A DNA stretch of 64,000 nt, from the NCBI RefSeq assembly GCF_001579845.1, contig NZ_CP007440.1, forward strand, positions 7,896,029-7,960,028. The letters run 5' to 3'. This stretch comes from Rhodoplanes sp. Z2-YC6860. Its GTDB lineage: Bacteria > Pseudomonadota > Alphaproteobacteria > Rhizobiales > Xanthobacteraceae. Position numbers and translations under genes: made by a program. Below are positions 42,893 to 51,681 of this stretch, piece by piece; the stretch's first letter is position 1, and each line of letters begins with the position of its first letter. The notes below the pieces were generated by a model. That model saw only the letters and a program-made list of their open reading frames with translations. It made no database searches and had not been told where the DNA came from.

Positions 42893-42951
42893 CGTCTTAG
42901 TCCTCGTTCGAACACACCGCCCAGCACTTGCATATTCAAAGCTTGCATATC

Positions 42952-44151
42952 TCATACCGTGGCCGCGGCGCGGCGCAGCCCATCAATCATCGACGATTTC
43001 ATCAGATAAGCCTTGAGCTTCACAGGATCGTCGATCATCCGCTGCATATCTTCCAGCATGGCGCGCCGCCGCGCCGGATCGCGCTCCTGCATCCGCGTGC
43101 GGTTGCGATGCGCCTGCTGAATGATCTCCTCTTCGGCGATCGGCCTTCGCTGGCGCTCGTAGCGATCGAGCAGACTGTCATCGGCGCCGTCCTGAAGCAC
43201 GGCGATCAGCTTTTCGGTGAGGCTGAAAGCGTCATGGATGCCGCCGTTCATGCCCATGCCGCCCGACGGGCTGTTGAGATGCGCGGCGTCGCCCGCAAGC
43301 AGCACACGGCCTTTGCGATAGGTCGACGCGAGCCGCTTGTGGATGCGGTAGGGCCGCGTTTCCAGCACCTCGATGCGGCCGGCATCGGGAATGATGTCAT
43401 GCAGCAGCGACTGCTGCGCATCATCCTCCAGCGCCTGCTCGGGGGTCTGGCCATCGCGGGCATAGAGGCTGACGCGCCAGACGCCCGGCAGCCGCAGCAG
43501 GCTGAAGGTGCCGTCGGGCTTCCAGCAGTACGAAACGTTGGACAGCCCTTCGAGCTTCTCGTGGAACGGATAAAGCGTGGTCGCGAGGATGGTGGTCTCG
43601 GGATAGATATCGCCGGACAGATCGACGTCGATGGCGCGGCGCACCGCGCTGCGCGCACCGTCGGCGCCGACGACGTAGTCTGCGCTGAACCGCTGCTCGC
43701 CATCGGGCGACGATGCCGTCACCGTGACCGCATCGGACGATTGGTCGAGCGCGGCGACGGCTGTATTGAAGCGGATTTCAACGCTCGGAAGCTTGCGCAC
43801 CGCATCGAGCACGAAGTGACAATACTTCGACTGCTCGCACTGCAGCCGGTAGGGATGATCGCTCTCGTCTTTCAGCACCGACAGATCGAACACCGCGCGG
43901 TCACCGGACGGATGCAGCCTGATCTGCCAGGTCGGACACAGCAGACCTGCCTCCATCATCCGCGCCGTGACGCCGTACGGCGCCATCATGTCGAGCGTCG
44001 GCGGATGGAACGTCGAGGCGCGAAGCTCCTCGGAGATCGCGTCCTGCGCCTCCAGCACCACCACCGGAATGCCCTTGCTGCCGAGCAGCAACGCCGCGGT
44101 GAGGCCGACGGGGCCTGCGCCGGCAATCAGAACCTTGGTTTTCTTGTTCAT
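42952..44151 (-). CDS. FAD-dependent aromatic monooxygenase
   Basis: This 399-residue flavoprotein belongs to the PHBH/MhpA group. It shows the dinucleotide fold VLIAGAGPVGLTAALLL near residue 6, the DG motif VVGADGARSAVRRA near 160, and the GD motif RVLLAGDAAHLNSPSGGMGMN near 285. It hydroxylates an aromatic or heteroaromatic ring with NAD(P)H and O2. Its start overlaps the leuD stop by four bases (ATGA), so the oxidation and the hydratase step are tightly co-expressed. It lacks the extra C-terminal thioredoxin-like domain of phenol hydroxylases. Confidence 0.9.
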   Translation of the reverse strand: MNKKTKVLIAGAGPVGLTAALLLGSKGIPVVVLEAQDAISEELRASTFHPPTLDMMAPYGVTARMMEAGLLCPTWQIRLHPSGDRAVFDLSVLKDESDHPYRLQCEQSKYCHFVLDAVRKLPSVEIRFNTAVAALDQSSDAVTVTASSPDGEQRFSADYVVGADGARSAVRRAIDVDLSGDIYPETTILATTLYPFHEKLEGLSNVSYCWKPDGTFSLLRLPGVWRVSLYARDGQTPEQALEDDAQQSLLHDIIPDAGRIEVLETRPYRIHKRLASTYRKGRVLLAGDAAHLNSPSGGMGMNGGIHDAFSLTEKLIAVLQDGADDSLLDRYERQRRPIAEEEIIQQAHRNRTRMQERDPARRRAMLEDMQRMIDDPVKLKAYLMKSSMIDGLRRAAATV

Positions 44152-44768
44152 GCGCTGGTGTTGGGCACAGCCCAGGGCCGTTTGCCTCGATCGCTTGACT
44201 TGAATGACGCGATGCGGTCGCGGAAGCTTTCCGTCAGCGCGATGTCATCCCAGCCGTTGAGCAGGCGCATCCGTCGCACCGGGTCGATGGTGAAGCCATA
44301 GGTCTTGTTGCCGCAGACGATGGTCTGCTGTTCGAGGTCGACCGTCACCGGCAACTCCGGCGTGCGGGCGAGCGTCTCCATGATCTCGGCGGCTTCGTCG
44401 TCGGTGACGATCGCGGTCACCAGACCGTTCTGCACCGCGTTGCCGGAGAAAATGTCGCCGAACGACGGCGCGATCACGCAGCGCACGCCGTAATCGTAGA
44501 GCGCGTAGACCGCGGCCTCGCGCGAGGAGCCGCAGCCGAAGTTGCGCGCGCCGACCACGACCTTGGCGTTGCGCCAGGCCGGCTTGTTGATGGGAAAGTC
44601 CGGCTTCTCGTTGCCGTCGGCGTCGAAGCGCAAGTCCTGGAACAGCACCTTGCCGATGCCCATGGCGCGCGTCCATTTCAGGTAGCGCGCCGGCAAAATC
44701 TGATCGGTGTTGAGGTTCGGCTGGTTGATCGGACAGGCCGTACCGGTGAGCTTTGAGAACTTGTCCAT
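44148..44768 (-). CDS. Isopropylmalate dehydratase small-subunit-like protein (LeuD family)
   Basis: This 206-residue protein has the aconitase swivel fold with QILPARYLKW and NFGCGSSREAAVYALYDYG, the loop that holds the substrate in LeuD. It starts seven bases after the LeuC-like stop codon and its own stop overlaps the FAD monooxygenase start. LeuCD normally hydrate isopropylmaleate in leucine synthesis. Here the company of a monooxygenase, a Bug protein and a maleate-isomerase-like gene, with a lyase nearby, suggests a catabolic hydratase of another unsaturated diacid, for example like dimethylmaleate hydratase. That reading is inference. Confidence 0.9.
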   Translation of the reverse strand: MDKFSKLTGTACPINQPNLNTDQILPARYLKWTRAMGIGKVLFQDLRFDADGNEKPDFPINKPAWRNAKVVVGARNFGCGSSREAAVYALYDYGVRCVIAPSFGDIFSGNAVQNGLVTAIVTDDEAAEIMETLARTPELPVTVDLEQQTIVCGNKTYGFTIDPVRRMRLLNGWDDIALTESFRDRIASFKSSDRGKRPWAVPNTSA

Positions 44769-44775
44769 CGCAGCC

Positions 44776-46188
44776 TCACACCTTCCGGCCGGTCAGCATC
44801 GGCCGCACATCGGCGAGATGGCCTGTTACAGCCGCCGCCGCCACCATCGCGGGCGACATCAGATGCGTGCGCGCGCCCGGGCCCTGGCGGCCGCGAAAAT
44901 TGCGATTGGTCGTCGACGCGCAACGCTCGCCCGGCGCCACGAGGTCGCCGTTGATGCCGACGCACATCGAGCAGCCGGACTCGCCCCATTCGAGACCGGC
45001 ATCGCGGAAGATGCGATCGAGCCCCTCCTGCTCGGCCTGCTGCTTGATCAGCGTCGAGCCCGCCGAGACCAGCCCCGGCACCTTGCTGGTGCGGCCCGAA
45101 AGCACGGCCGCCGCGGCACGCAGGTCCTCGATGCGGGAATTGGTGCACGAGCCGATGAACACGCGATCCACCGCAATGTCGGTCAGCTTCTTGCCTGGTG
45201 AGATGCCCATGTATTCCAGCGCGCCGCGCAGATACTTGGCGCGCGCCTCATCGGCCTCGCGCGCCGGATCGGGAACGCTGGCGTCGATCGGCAGCGCGTC
45301 CTCGGGACTGGTTCCCCAGGTCACGATCGGCGCGATGGCCTTCGCGTCGAGCGTGACGTCCTTGTCGAATCTGGCGCCCGCGTCCGTCGTCATCGCCGAC
45401 CACTCTTCGGCGGCCTTGTCGAAGTCCGTGCCCTTGGGGGCATAGGGCCGGCCTTTCAGATACGCAAACGTGGTTTCGTCCGGCGCGACAATCCCGCAGC
45501 GTGCACCCGCTTCGATCGACATGTTGCAGAGCGTGAGCCGGCCTTCGATCGACAGCGCGCGGATCGCAGAGCCGGCGAACTCCAGCGCACCGCCAGTGGC
45601 GCCATCCGTCCCGATATGCGCGATGATTGCGAGCACGATGTCCTTGCCAGAAATCCCCGGCGCCGCCTCACCGTCGACCGTGACGCGCATCAGCTTCGGC
45701 TTCTTCTGCCAGATGGTCTGCGTCATCAGCACATGGGCCACCTCGGAGGCGCCGATGCCGAACGCATAGGCGCCGAGCGCGCCATGGGTCGAGGTGTGGC
45801 TGTCGCCGCAGACGATCAGCAGACCGGGCAAGGTCAGGCCCTGCTCCGGACCGACCACATGCACGATGCCCTGCCGTGGGTCGCCGAGCCCGAACAGCTT
45901 GACGTTGTGCTTCGCGGTGTTCTCCTCGACCTGGCGCACCATGCGGGCGATCTCAGGATTGGCGATGTCGGTGCGCGAGCCGCGGGTCGGCACGTAGTGG
46001 TCGGCGACGCCAAACGTGAGCCCCGGCTCCGCCACCGGCACGCCCCGCTCGGCGAGCTTTCCAAAAGCGTGAAACGAGCCTTCGTGTACGTAGTGCCGGT
46101 CGACCCAGAGCAGCGACTCGCCGTCTTCGCGCCGCACGATTTCGTGGGCGGCCCAGAGCTTGTCGACCAGGGTTCGAGGTTGGCTCAT
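44776..46188 (-). CDS. Isopropylmalate dehydratase large-subunit-like protein (LeuC family)
   Basis: This 470-residue aconitase-family subunit holds the three cysteines for a 4Fe-4S cluster: one in FIGSCTNSRIEDL and two in SGCSMCVGING. Other blocks are CGDSHTSTHGALGAYAFGIG and YLKGRPYAP. I chose the ATG at 46188 because MSQPRTLVDKLW is the usual LeuC start; earlier in-frame starts at 46221 and 46248 have no ribosome site. It is the first gene of the leftward operon and shares an 89-base divergent gap with the GntR gene. Whether it serves leucine synthesis or catabolism is open. Confidence 0.9.
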   Translation of the reverse strand: MSQPRTLVDKLWAAHEIVRREDGESLLWVDRHYVHEGSFHAFGKLAERGVPVAEPGLTFGVADHYVPTRGSRTDIANPEIARMVRQVEENTAKHNVKLFGLGDPRQGIVHVVGPEQGLTLPGLLIVCGDSHTSTHGALGAYAFGIGASEVAHVLMTQTIWQKKPKLMRVTVDGEAAPGISGKDIVLAIIAHIGTDGATGGALEFAGSAIRALSIEGRLTLCNMSIEAGARCGIVAPDETTFAYLKGRPYAPKGTDFDKAAEEWSAMTTDAGARFDKDVTLDAKAIAPIVTWGTSPEDALPIDASVPDPAREADEARAKYLRGALEYMGISPGKKLTDIAVDRVFIGSCTNSRIEDLRAAAAVLSGRTSKVPGLVSAGSTLIKQQAEQEGLDRIFRDAGLEWGESGCSMCVGINGDLVAPGERCASTTNRNFRGRQGPGARTHLMSPAMVAAAAVTGHLADVRPMLTGRKV

Positions 46189-46229
46189 TCTGCGACGGCT
46201 GCCGGCTTTTCGTTGTTCCATGTCATTTT

Positions 46230-46245
46230 GTATGATAAGTAATAC
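46230..46245. promoter_or_regulatory. Candidate GntR operator in the divergent gap
   Basis: GTAT (46230-46233) and ATAC (46242-46245) form an inverted repeat with eight bases between. It lies in the 89-base gap between the leuC-like and gntR-type genes, in an AT-rich stretch. HutC/FarR-type GntR proteins often bind GT-N-TA-N-AC sites, so this is a likely autoregulatory and divergent operator. No experimental support is available. Confidence 0.45.
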
Positions 46246-46277
46246 CATGTAAAGCAGCCGGGATCGCCGGGGGCGGG

Positions 46278-47105
46278 ATGGCCGAGGGACTGAGCGAAGG
46301 CAAATCGCGGCGCGTCTACCTGGTGCTGCGCGATCGCATTCTCAGCAATGCTCTCGCGCCGGGCGCCCGGCTCCCCAACGAGAACGATTTGGCGCGGTTT
46401 CATCGCGTCTCGCGCGTCACGGTTCGTCGCGCGTTGGCCGAGCTCGAACGCGAGAAGCTGATCGAGCGCCGCCGCAGCGCCGGCACGCGGGTCATCTACC
46501 AGCCGGCATCCAAGCCGATGACGGCGGACATCAGCGGCGTGCTGGCCAATCTGACCGAAATGGGCGAGCTCACCTCCAGCGAATTGCGGTCTTTCGGCTA
46601 CGTTCCCGCTTCCGGCCCGGTGGCCGAGGCGCTGGGAATAGAACTCGGCCAGCACGTCCAGCGCTCCGTCCGCGTGCGGTCCGTCAAGGGCAAGCCGTTT
46701 TCGCACCTGACGGCTCACGTGCCCGAGCAGATCGGCATGACCTATTCCAAGGACGAACTCGCCACCCAGCCGCTGCTCGCGTTGCTGGAGCGCTCGGGCG
46801 TGCAGATCGAGCGGGCGTCGCAGCGCATCAGCGCTGCGCTTGCCATGCCGGATACCGCTCGCGCGCTGAAGGTGCGGGTCGGCTCCCCGCTGATCGAACT
46901 GGTCCGGACAGTCTTCGACCGGAGCGGCCGCTGCGTGGAAATGCTGCACGCGCTTTACCGGCCAGACCGCTACAATTTTGAAATGGACCTTGTCCGGTCA
47001 GGGGAAGCAAATGCCTTAACCTGGGCGCCCGACGCCCGGATCAACGGCCGCGGAAAGCGAGCACGCAAACCGCGGGCTGCGACCAATGGGAGGAGCGCAT
47101 CGTGA
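46278..47105 (+). CDS. GntR family regulator with UTRA domain
   Basis: This 275-residue protein has an N-terminal GntR winged helix (VYLVLRDRILSNALAPGARLPNE then RVSRVTVRRALAELEREKLIERR, about 12-72) and a UTRA effector domain at about 95-240, with a basic C-terminal tail. It belongs to the HutC/FarR subfamily, which senses small metabolites. Its stop overlaps the next gene, a Liv-type binding protein, by four bases (GTGA), so it is co-transcribed with the importer it probably regulates. It may also control the divergent leuC-like operon. Confidence 0.93.
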   Translation: MAEGLSEGKSRRVYLVLRDRILSNALAPGARLPNENDLARFHRVSRVTVRRALAELEREKLIERRRSAGTRVIYQPASKPMTADISGVLANLTEMGELTSSELRSFGYVPASGPVAEALGIELGQHVQRSVRVRSVKGKPFSHLTAHVPEQIGMTYSKDELATQPLLALLERSGVQIERASQRISAALAMPDTARALKVRVGSPLIELVRTVFDRSGRCVEMLHALYRPDRYNFEMDLVRSGEANALTWAPDARINGRGKRARKPRAATNGRSAS

Positions 47106-48337
47106 CACAGGGCTACAAGACATTCACCCGCCGCCGGTTCCTGCAGACAACGGCGCTTGGCGCCGCCGCGGGCGCCGGCGTCCTGCATGCTCCAGCCGTG
47201 CTGCGCGCCCAGGGCGCACCCGTCAAGATCGGCGTGCTGCATCCGGTGTCCGGCGCGCTGGCCTATTCGGGCCAGCAGGGACGGATCGGCGCGCAGTTTG
47301 CCATCGAGGAGATCAACGCGGCCGGCGGTATCAAATCGCTCGGCGGCGCCAAGATCGAGCCGATGCTGGGCGACGCGCAGTCGACACCCGAAGGCGGCAA
47401 CGCCGAGGTCGAGAAGATGAACGCGGCCGGCGTCGCCGCCGTGGTCGGCGGCTATGCCAGCGGTATCTGCCTTGCGGCGAGCCAGACCGCGGCGCGCTAC
47501 GACCTGCCCTACGTCGTCGACGTCGGCGTGGTCGACAGCATCGTCACGCGCGGGTTGAAGAACACCTTCCGCTTCGGCCCGGGTTTCGGTGTCATCGCCA
47601 AGACCGCGCTCGAAAACCTCGCCACCATCAACGATCAGGCCGGCAAGCCCGCCAAGACCGTGATGATCGTGCACGAGGATTCGGCGTTCGGCGCCGGCCT
47701 GGCCAAGCTTCTGAACACACAACTGCCCGAGCGCGGCTTCCAGGTGCTCGAAACCATCTCGCATCCGACGCCGACCCGCGACTTCAACAACGTCGCGCTC
47801 AAGATCAGGGCGCAGAACCCGGACATCGTGATTCCGGCGAACTACTACAACGAATATGTGCTGCTCGCGCGCACCATGCAGCAGCAGCGCATCCGGCCGA
47901 AGGGCATCTATTCGGTGCTCGGCGGCGCCGCGTCATCCTACAAGTTCGTCAAGGAATTCCCGGAAGCCGCGCAGTACATCATGGACTGCAATCACTGGTT
48001 CGATCCGAAGAACCCGAAGGCCTTGGCGCTGAAAAAGAAGATCGAGGACAAGGGCGAGTTCTACACCTACGAAGTCTACATGAACTATTCCTGCGTCCTG
48101 CTGCTCGCCGACGCGCTGGAGCGCGCCGCAAGCACCGACCGCGCCAAGATCATCGCGGCGCTGGAGAGCTCGACCTTCAGCGGCCACGTCATGCCCTATG
48201 GGCCGACCAAGTTCGTCAACGGCCAGAACCAGGGCGCCGCGCCGGTCAACACCCAGGTGCTGGGGAAGGACATCCAGGTGATCCTGCCAGCCGCGTTCGC
48301 CTCGGCGAAAGCGGTGTTCCCGATGCCGCCGGCTTGA
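47102..48337 (+). CDS. Liv-type ABC transporter substrate-binding protein
   Basis: This 411-residue periplasmic protein has a twin-arginine signal peptide (FTRRRFLQTTALGAAAG, cut near VLRAQG) and the type-I Leu/Ile/Val-binding fold starting IGVLHPVSGALAYSGQQGRIG. It feeds the LivHMGF-like genes that follow. Its cargo may be an aromatic or branched acid, since many Liv-type proteins in soil bacteria bind aromatic carboxylates. The GTG at 47102 overlaps the gntR stop. Confidence 0.9.
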   Translation: MTQGYKTFTRRRFLQTTALGAAAGAGVLHAPAVLRAQGAPVKIGVLHPVSGALAYSGQQGRIGAQFAIEEINAAGGIKSLGGAKIEPMLGDAQSTPEGGNAEVEKMNAAGVAAVVGGYASGICLAASQTAARYDLPYVVDVGVVDSIVTRGLKNTFRFGPGFGVIAKTALENLATINDQAGKPAKTVMIVHEDSAFGAGLAKLLNTQLPERGFQVLETISHPTPTRDFNNVALKIRAQNPDIVIPANYYNEYVLLARTMQQQRIRPKGIYSVLGGAASSYKFVKEFPEAAQYIMDCNHWFDPKNPKALALKKKIEDKGEFYTYEVYMNYSCVLLLADALERAASTDRAKIIAALESSTFSGHVMPYGPTKFVNGQNQGAAPVNTQVLGKDIQVILPAAFASAKAVFPMPPA

Positions 48338-49230
48338 CGGCGGCATCGGTCGCGGTCGTGCTGTCGCCGGTCATCCTCGTTCCAGCGGTGCTGAACGGAC
48401 TGATGACCGGTGCTGTCTATGCCCTGGTGGCGCTCGGTCTGACGCTGATCTACGGCGTTCTGCACATCATCAACTTCGCGCACGGCGCGCTGCTCACCGC
48501 CGCGATGTTCGCGGTGTTCTTCGCCTACAAGCTGCTCGGCATCGATCCTTATGTGGCGGCAGTCGGCCTGACGCCGCTGTTCTTCGTCATCGGCTATGGG
48601 CTGCAGCGCTATGTGATCGGGCCAGCGGCCCATGGCGACGATCGCAACATCCTGCTGGTGACGCTGGGCCTCGCCGTCGTCATCGAGAATGCGCTGCTTT
48701 ACGCGTTTCGCGCCGATACGCGCACCATCAACCTGCCCTACGCTTTCGACGTCATCGAGTTCGGCAATGCCTTCCTGGCGAAGCCCCGCGTCATCGCCTG
48801 CGGCGCGGTGGTTGGTGTTGCGCTTGTGCTCGGCGTGCTGATGCGCTTCACCAGCACCGGCAAGGCGATCCGCGCGGTCGCCAAGGAAAAGCTTGGCGCT
48901 GAACTCGCCGGCATCGACGTCGCGCACATTTACGCGGTGACGTTCGGCCTCGGCACCGCGTGCCTCGCGATCGCGGCCTGCCTGCTGCTGCCGACCTATT
49001 ACGTCAATCCTCATGCCGGCAACGCGTTCGTGCTCGTGGCCTTCACGGTCGTGGTGCTGGGCGGCATGGGCTCGATCATCGGCGCGCTGCTCGGCGGTCT
49101 GTTCGTCGGCGTGGTCGAGAGCCTCTCCGGGCTCTATCTCGGTGAATCGCTCGGCCAGATCGGCATCTTCGTGATGTTCATCCTGGTGCTGCTGTTCCGC
49201 CCCAGCGGCCTGTTCGGGGAGCGGGCATGA
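48334..49230 (+). CDS. Liv-type ABC permease, LivH family
   Basis: This 298-residue inner-membrane protein has about eight hydrophobic helices and the LivH blocks YALVALGLTLIYGVLHIINFA and VVVLGGMGSIIGALLGGL. No ATG fits: a TTG at 48334 overlaps the binding-protein stop (TTGA) and a GTG at 48358 is the alternative, so the start is uncertain. With the LivM-like protein it forms the channel. Confidence 0.87.
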   Translation: MTAASVAVVLSPVILVPAVLNGLMTGAVYALVALGLTLIYGVLHIINFAHGALLTAAMFAVFFAYKLLGIDPYVAAVGLTPLFFVIGYGLQRYVIGPAAHGDDRNILLVTLGLAVVIENALLYAFRADTRTINLPYAFDVIEFGNAFLAKPRVIACGAVVGVALVLGVLMRFTSTGKAIRAVAKEKLGAELAGIDVAHIYAVTFGLGTACLAIAACLLLPTYYVNPHAGNAFVLVAFTVVVLGGMGSIIGALLGGLFVGVVESLSGLYLGESLGQIGIFVMFILVLLFRPSGLFGERA

Positions 49231-50213
49231 AGGGCACCTCCTCGATCCTGGTCGTGACTACGCTGCTCGCGCTCGTCCCGCTCGTCACGACGTCCAATGA
49301 CACGCTCAACTTTCTGGTCATGGCACTTCTGGTCGCGCTGGTGGGCCAGGGCTGGAATCTGCTCGGCGGCTACGGCGGGCAATACTCTTTCGGTCATGCA
49401 GCGTTCTTCGGCACCGGCGCCTACGCGACCGCGATCCTGCAACTGCGCTACGGGATGAACGCCTGGATCGCCTTCGGCTTCGCCATCGCGGCGGGCGCAC
49501 TGGTCGGCGCCATCATCGGCGCGCTGAGCTTCCGCTCCGGCCTCAAAGGCTCCTACTTCGCGCTGGTCACGCTCGCCTTCGCCGAGGTGCTGCGCATCAT
49601 CGCCAGCGTTACGCCGGTGACCGGCGCGGGCGTGGGCCTGCTCGTCAAGCTAGACCTGCGGCCGGAGGCGTTTCAGTTCCAGAGTCGCCTGCCGTTCTAT
49701 CTGATCGCGCTCGCACTCGTGGCCATCTCGATGATCGTGGTGCGGCTGATCGAGGACAGCCGCTTCGGGGCTTATCTCGTCGCGGTGCGCGAGAACGAGG
49801 AAGCCGCCAAGGCGCTGGGCGTCAATGTTGTCGAGGTGAAGCTCATCGCCATGACGATCTCGGCCGCGATCACCGCGGCGGGCGGCGGTTTCTACGCGCA
49901 ATACTTCCTGTTCGTCGATTCGGGCATCGCCTATGGCCCGTGGATTTCCATCGAAGCTCTGCTGGCGCCGATCATCGGCGGCGTCGGCACGGTGTTCGGA
50001 CCGCTGCTCGGCGCGCTCGTCGTCAAAATTCTGGGAGAGGCCGCCAAGCTCGTGACCGGCGATGCGCCGGGGCTCGACCTCGTGATCTATGGCGGCGTGC
50101 TGGTGCTCGTGGTGGCGTTCGCGCCGCGCGGCATTGTGGGGTTGGTTGCGAGCCTGCGCGACCTCATGCAGAGGCTCCATCAGACAGCCACCGTGGAGGA
50201 CAAGCGTGGCTGA
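49227..50213 (+). CDS. Liv-type ABC permease, LivM family
   Basis: This 328-residue membrane protein has about nine hydrophobic helices and the LivM core GGQYSFGHAAFFGTGAYATAI and the EAA-like region LVAVRENEEAAKALGVNV. Its ATG overlaps the LivH stop (ATGA) and follows GGGGAG. It pairs with the LivH-like subunit. Confidence 0.92.
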   Translation: MKGTSSILVVTTLLALVPLVTTSNDTLNFLVMALLVALVGQGWNLLGGYGGQYSFGHAAFFGTGAYATAILQLRYGMNAWIAFGFAIAAGALVGAIIGALSFRSGLKGSYFALVTLAFAEVLRIIASVTPVTGAGVGLLVKLDLRPEAFQFQSRLPFYLIALALVAISMIVVRLIEDSRFGAYLVAVRENEEAAKALGVNVVEVKLIAMTISAAITAAGGGFYAQYFLFVDSGIAYGPWISIEALLAPIIGGVGTVFGPLLGALVVKILGEAAKLVTGDAPGLDLVIYGGVLVLVVAFAPRGIVGLVASLRDLMQRLHQTATVEDKRG

Positions 50214-50973
50214 GACGCTGCTTCAGGTCGAGAATCTCTCGAAGCGTTTCGGCGGCCTGCTCGCGGTCGACAAGGCGTCGTTCACGGCCGAAACCGGCCG
50301 CATCACCACGCTGATCGGGCCGAACGGCGCCGGCAAGACCACGCTGTTCTCGATCATCTCGGGTTTCGCCGCGCCGACCGAAGGCCGCATCCGTTATCGG
50401 GATGCCGACATCACCGGCCAGCCGCCGCATCTGCTGGCGCGGCAGGGCATCGCCCGTACCTTCCAGATCGTGCAGCCGTTCGCGGGCCTCACGGTGCGCG
50501 AGAACATTGCCGTCGGCTCGCATCTCTATCGGCCGCGGCGCATCGATGCGCTCGCCGCGGCGCGCCAGATCGCGGAAGCGGTCGATCTTGCCGACATGCT
50601 CGATCGCCCGGCTGCGGCACTGACCGTCGCCGGCCGCAAACGGCTCGAGCTTGCGCGGGCACTCGCCATCGAGCCGCGGCTGCTCCTGCTCGACGAGGTG
50701 CTGGCCGGGCTCAACCCGTCCGAGGTGCGGGACATGCTGCCGGTGATCCGCGCCATCGCCAACCGTGGCGTCACCATCGTGATGATCGAGCACATCATGC
50801 AGGCGGTGATGAGCCTCGCCGAGCAGGTCTTCGTGCTCTCCGAAGGCCGCATCATCGCGCAAGGAGCGCCGCAAAACATCGCCGCCGATCCGCAGGTCAT
50901 CGAAGCCTATCTCGGCCACGGCGCAGCCGCGCGGATCGCCGCGGGAGCGAGCCAGGGAGCAACCCATGCCTGA
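50206..50973 (+). CDS. Liv-type ABC ATPase, LivG family
   Basis: This 255-residue ATPase has Walker A GPNGAGKTTLF, the LivG-type loop GIARTFQIVQPFAGLTVREN and Walker B LLLLDEVLAGLNPSE; the usual signature LSGG is replaced by LTVAGRKRLELARAL, common in LivG relatives. I chose the GTG at 50206, with GGAGGA five bases upstream; it overlaps the LivM stop by eight bases. Confidence 0.92.
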   Translation: MAETLLQVENLSKRFGGLLAVDKASFTAETGRITTLIGPNGAGKTTLFSIISGFAAPTEGRIRYRDADITGQPPHLLARQGIARTFQIVQPFAGLTVRENIAVGSHLYRPRRIDALAAARQIAEAVDLADMLDRPAAALTVAGRKRLELARALAIEPRLLLLDEVLAGLNPSEVRDMLPVIRAIANRGVTIVMIEHIMQAVMSLAEQVFVLSEGRIIAQGAPQNIAADPQVIEAYLGHGAAARIAAGASQGATHA

Positions 50974-51679
50974 GCCGCTTCTGACCGTGAGCAGCCTGCA
51001 CACCGGCTACGGCGCGACCGAAATCCTGCGCGGCATCGATCTTACGGTGCAGGACGGCGAGATTGTCGCGGTGCTCGGCTCCAACGGCGCCGGCAAGTCC
51101 ACGCTCAACCGCACGCTGTCCGGTGTGGTGCGCCCCTGGCAGGGCACGATCCGGTTCACCGGCATACCGATCCACACGGCGCGACCGGCCGAGATCGTGT
51201 CGCGCGGGCTCATTCATGTGCCGGAAGGCCGCCGCATCTTCCCCAACATGACGGTGAGCGAAAACCTCGACCTCGGCGCCTATCGCCGCGGCCGTGGGCA
51301 CCGCCGGCAAAACCGCCAGCGCGTGTTCTCGATCTTTCCCCGGCTCGCCGAGCGGCGGCGGCAGAGTGCCGGCACGCTGTCCGGCGGCGAGCAGCAGATG
51401 CTGGCGATCGGGCGCGGCCTGATGGCGGAACCGAGGCTTCTGATCCTGGACGAGCCATCACTGGGCCTTTCACCGCTTCTGGTCGAGGAGCTGTTCGCCT
51501 TGATCAAGACCATCAATGCCGAAGGCATCGCTCTTCTTCTGGTCGAGCAGAACGTGATGCAAAGCCTGGAGGTGGCGCGCCGCGCCTACATCCTGGACAA
51601 CGGTCGGTTTGTGCTGCAGGGAAGCGCGACCGACATCCGCAACGACCCTGAACTCAAGCGCGCCTATCTCGGAATGTGA
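50966..51679 (+). CDS. Liv-type ABC ATPase, LivF family
   Basis: This 237-residue ATPase has Walker A GSNGAGKSTLNRTL, signature LSGGEQQMLAIGRGL, Walker B LLILDEPSLGLSP and the LivF-type ending LLLVEQNVMQSLEVA. It overlaps the LivG gene by eight bases and completes the five-part importer. Confidence 0.93.
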   Translation: MPEPLLTVSSLHTGYGATEILRGIDLTVQDGEIVAVLGSNGAGKSTLNRTLSGVVRPWQGTIRFTGIPIHTARPAEIVSRGLIHVPEGRRIFPNMTVSENLDLGAYRRGRGHRRQNRQRVFSIFPRLAERRRQSAGTLSGGEQQMLAIGRGLMAEPRLLILDEPSLGLSPLLVEELFALIKTINAEGIALLLVEQNVMQSLEVARRAYILDNGRFVLQGSATDIRNDPELKRAYLGM

Positions 51680-51681
51680 CG

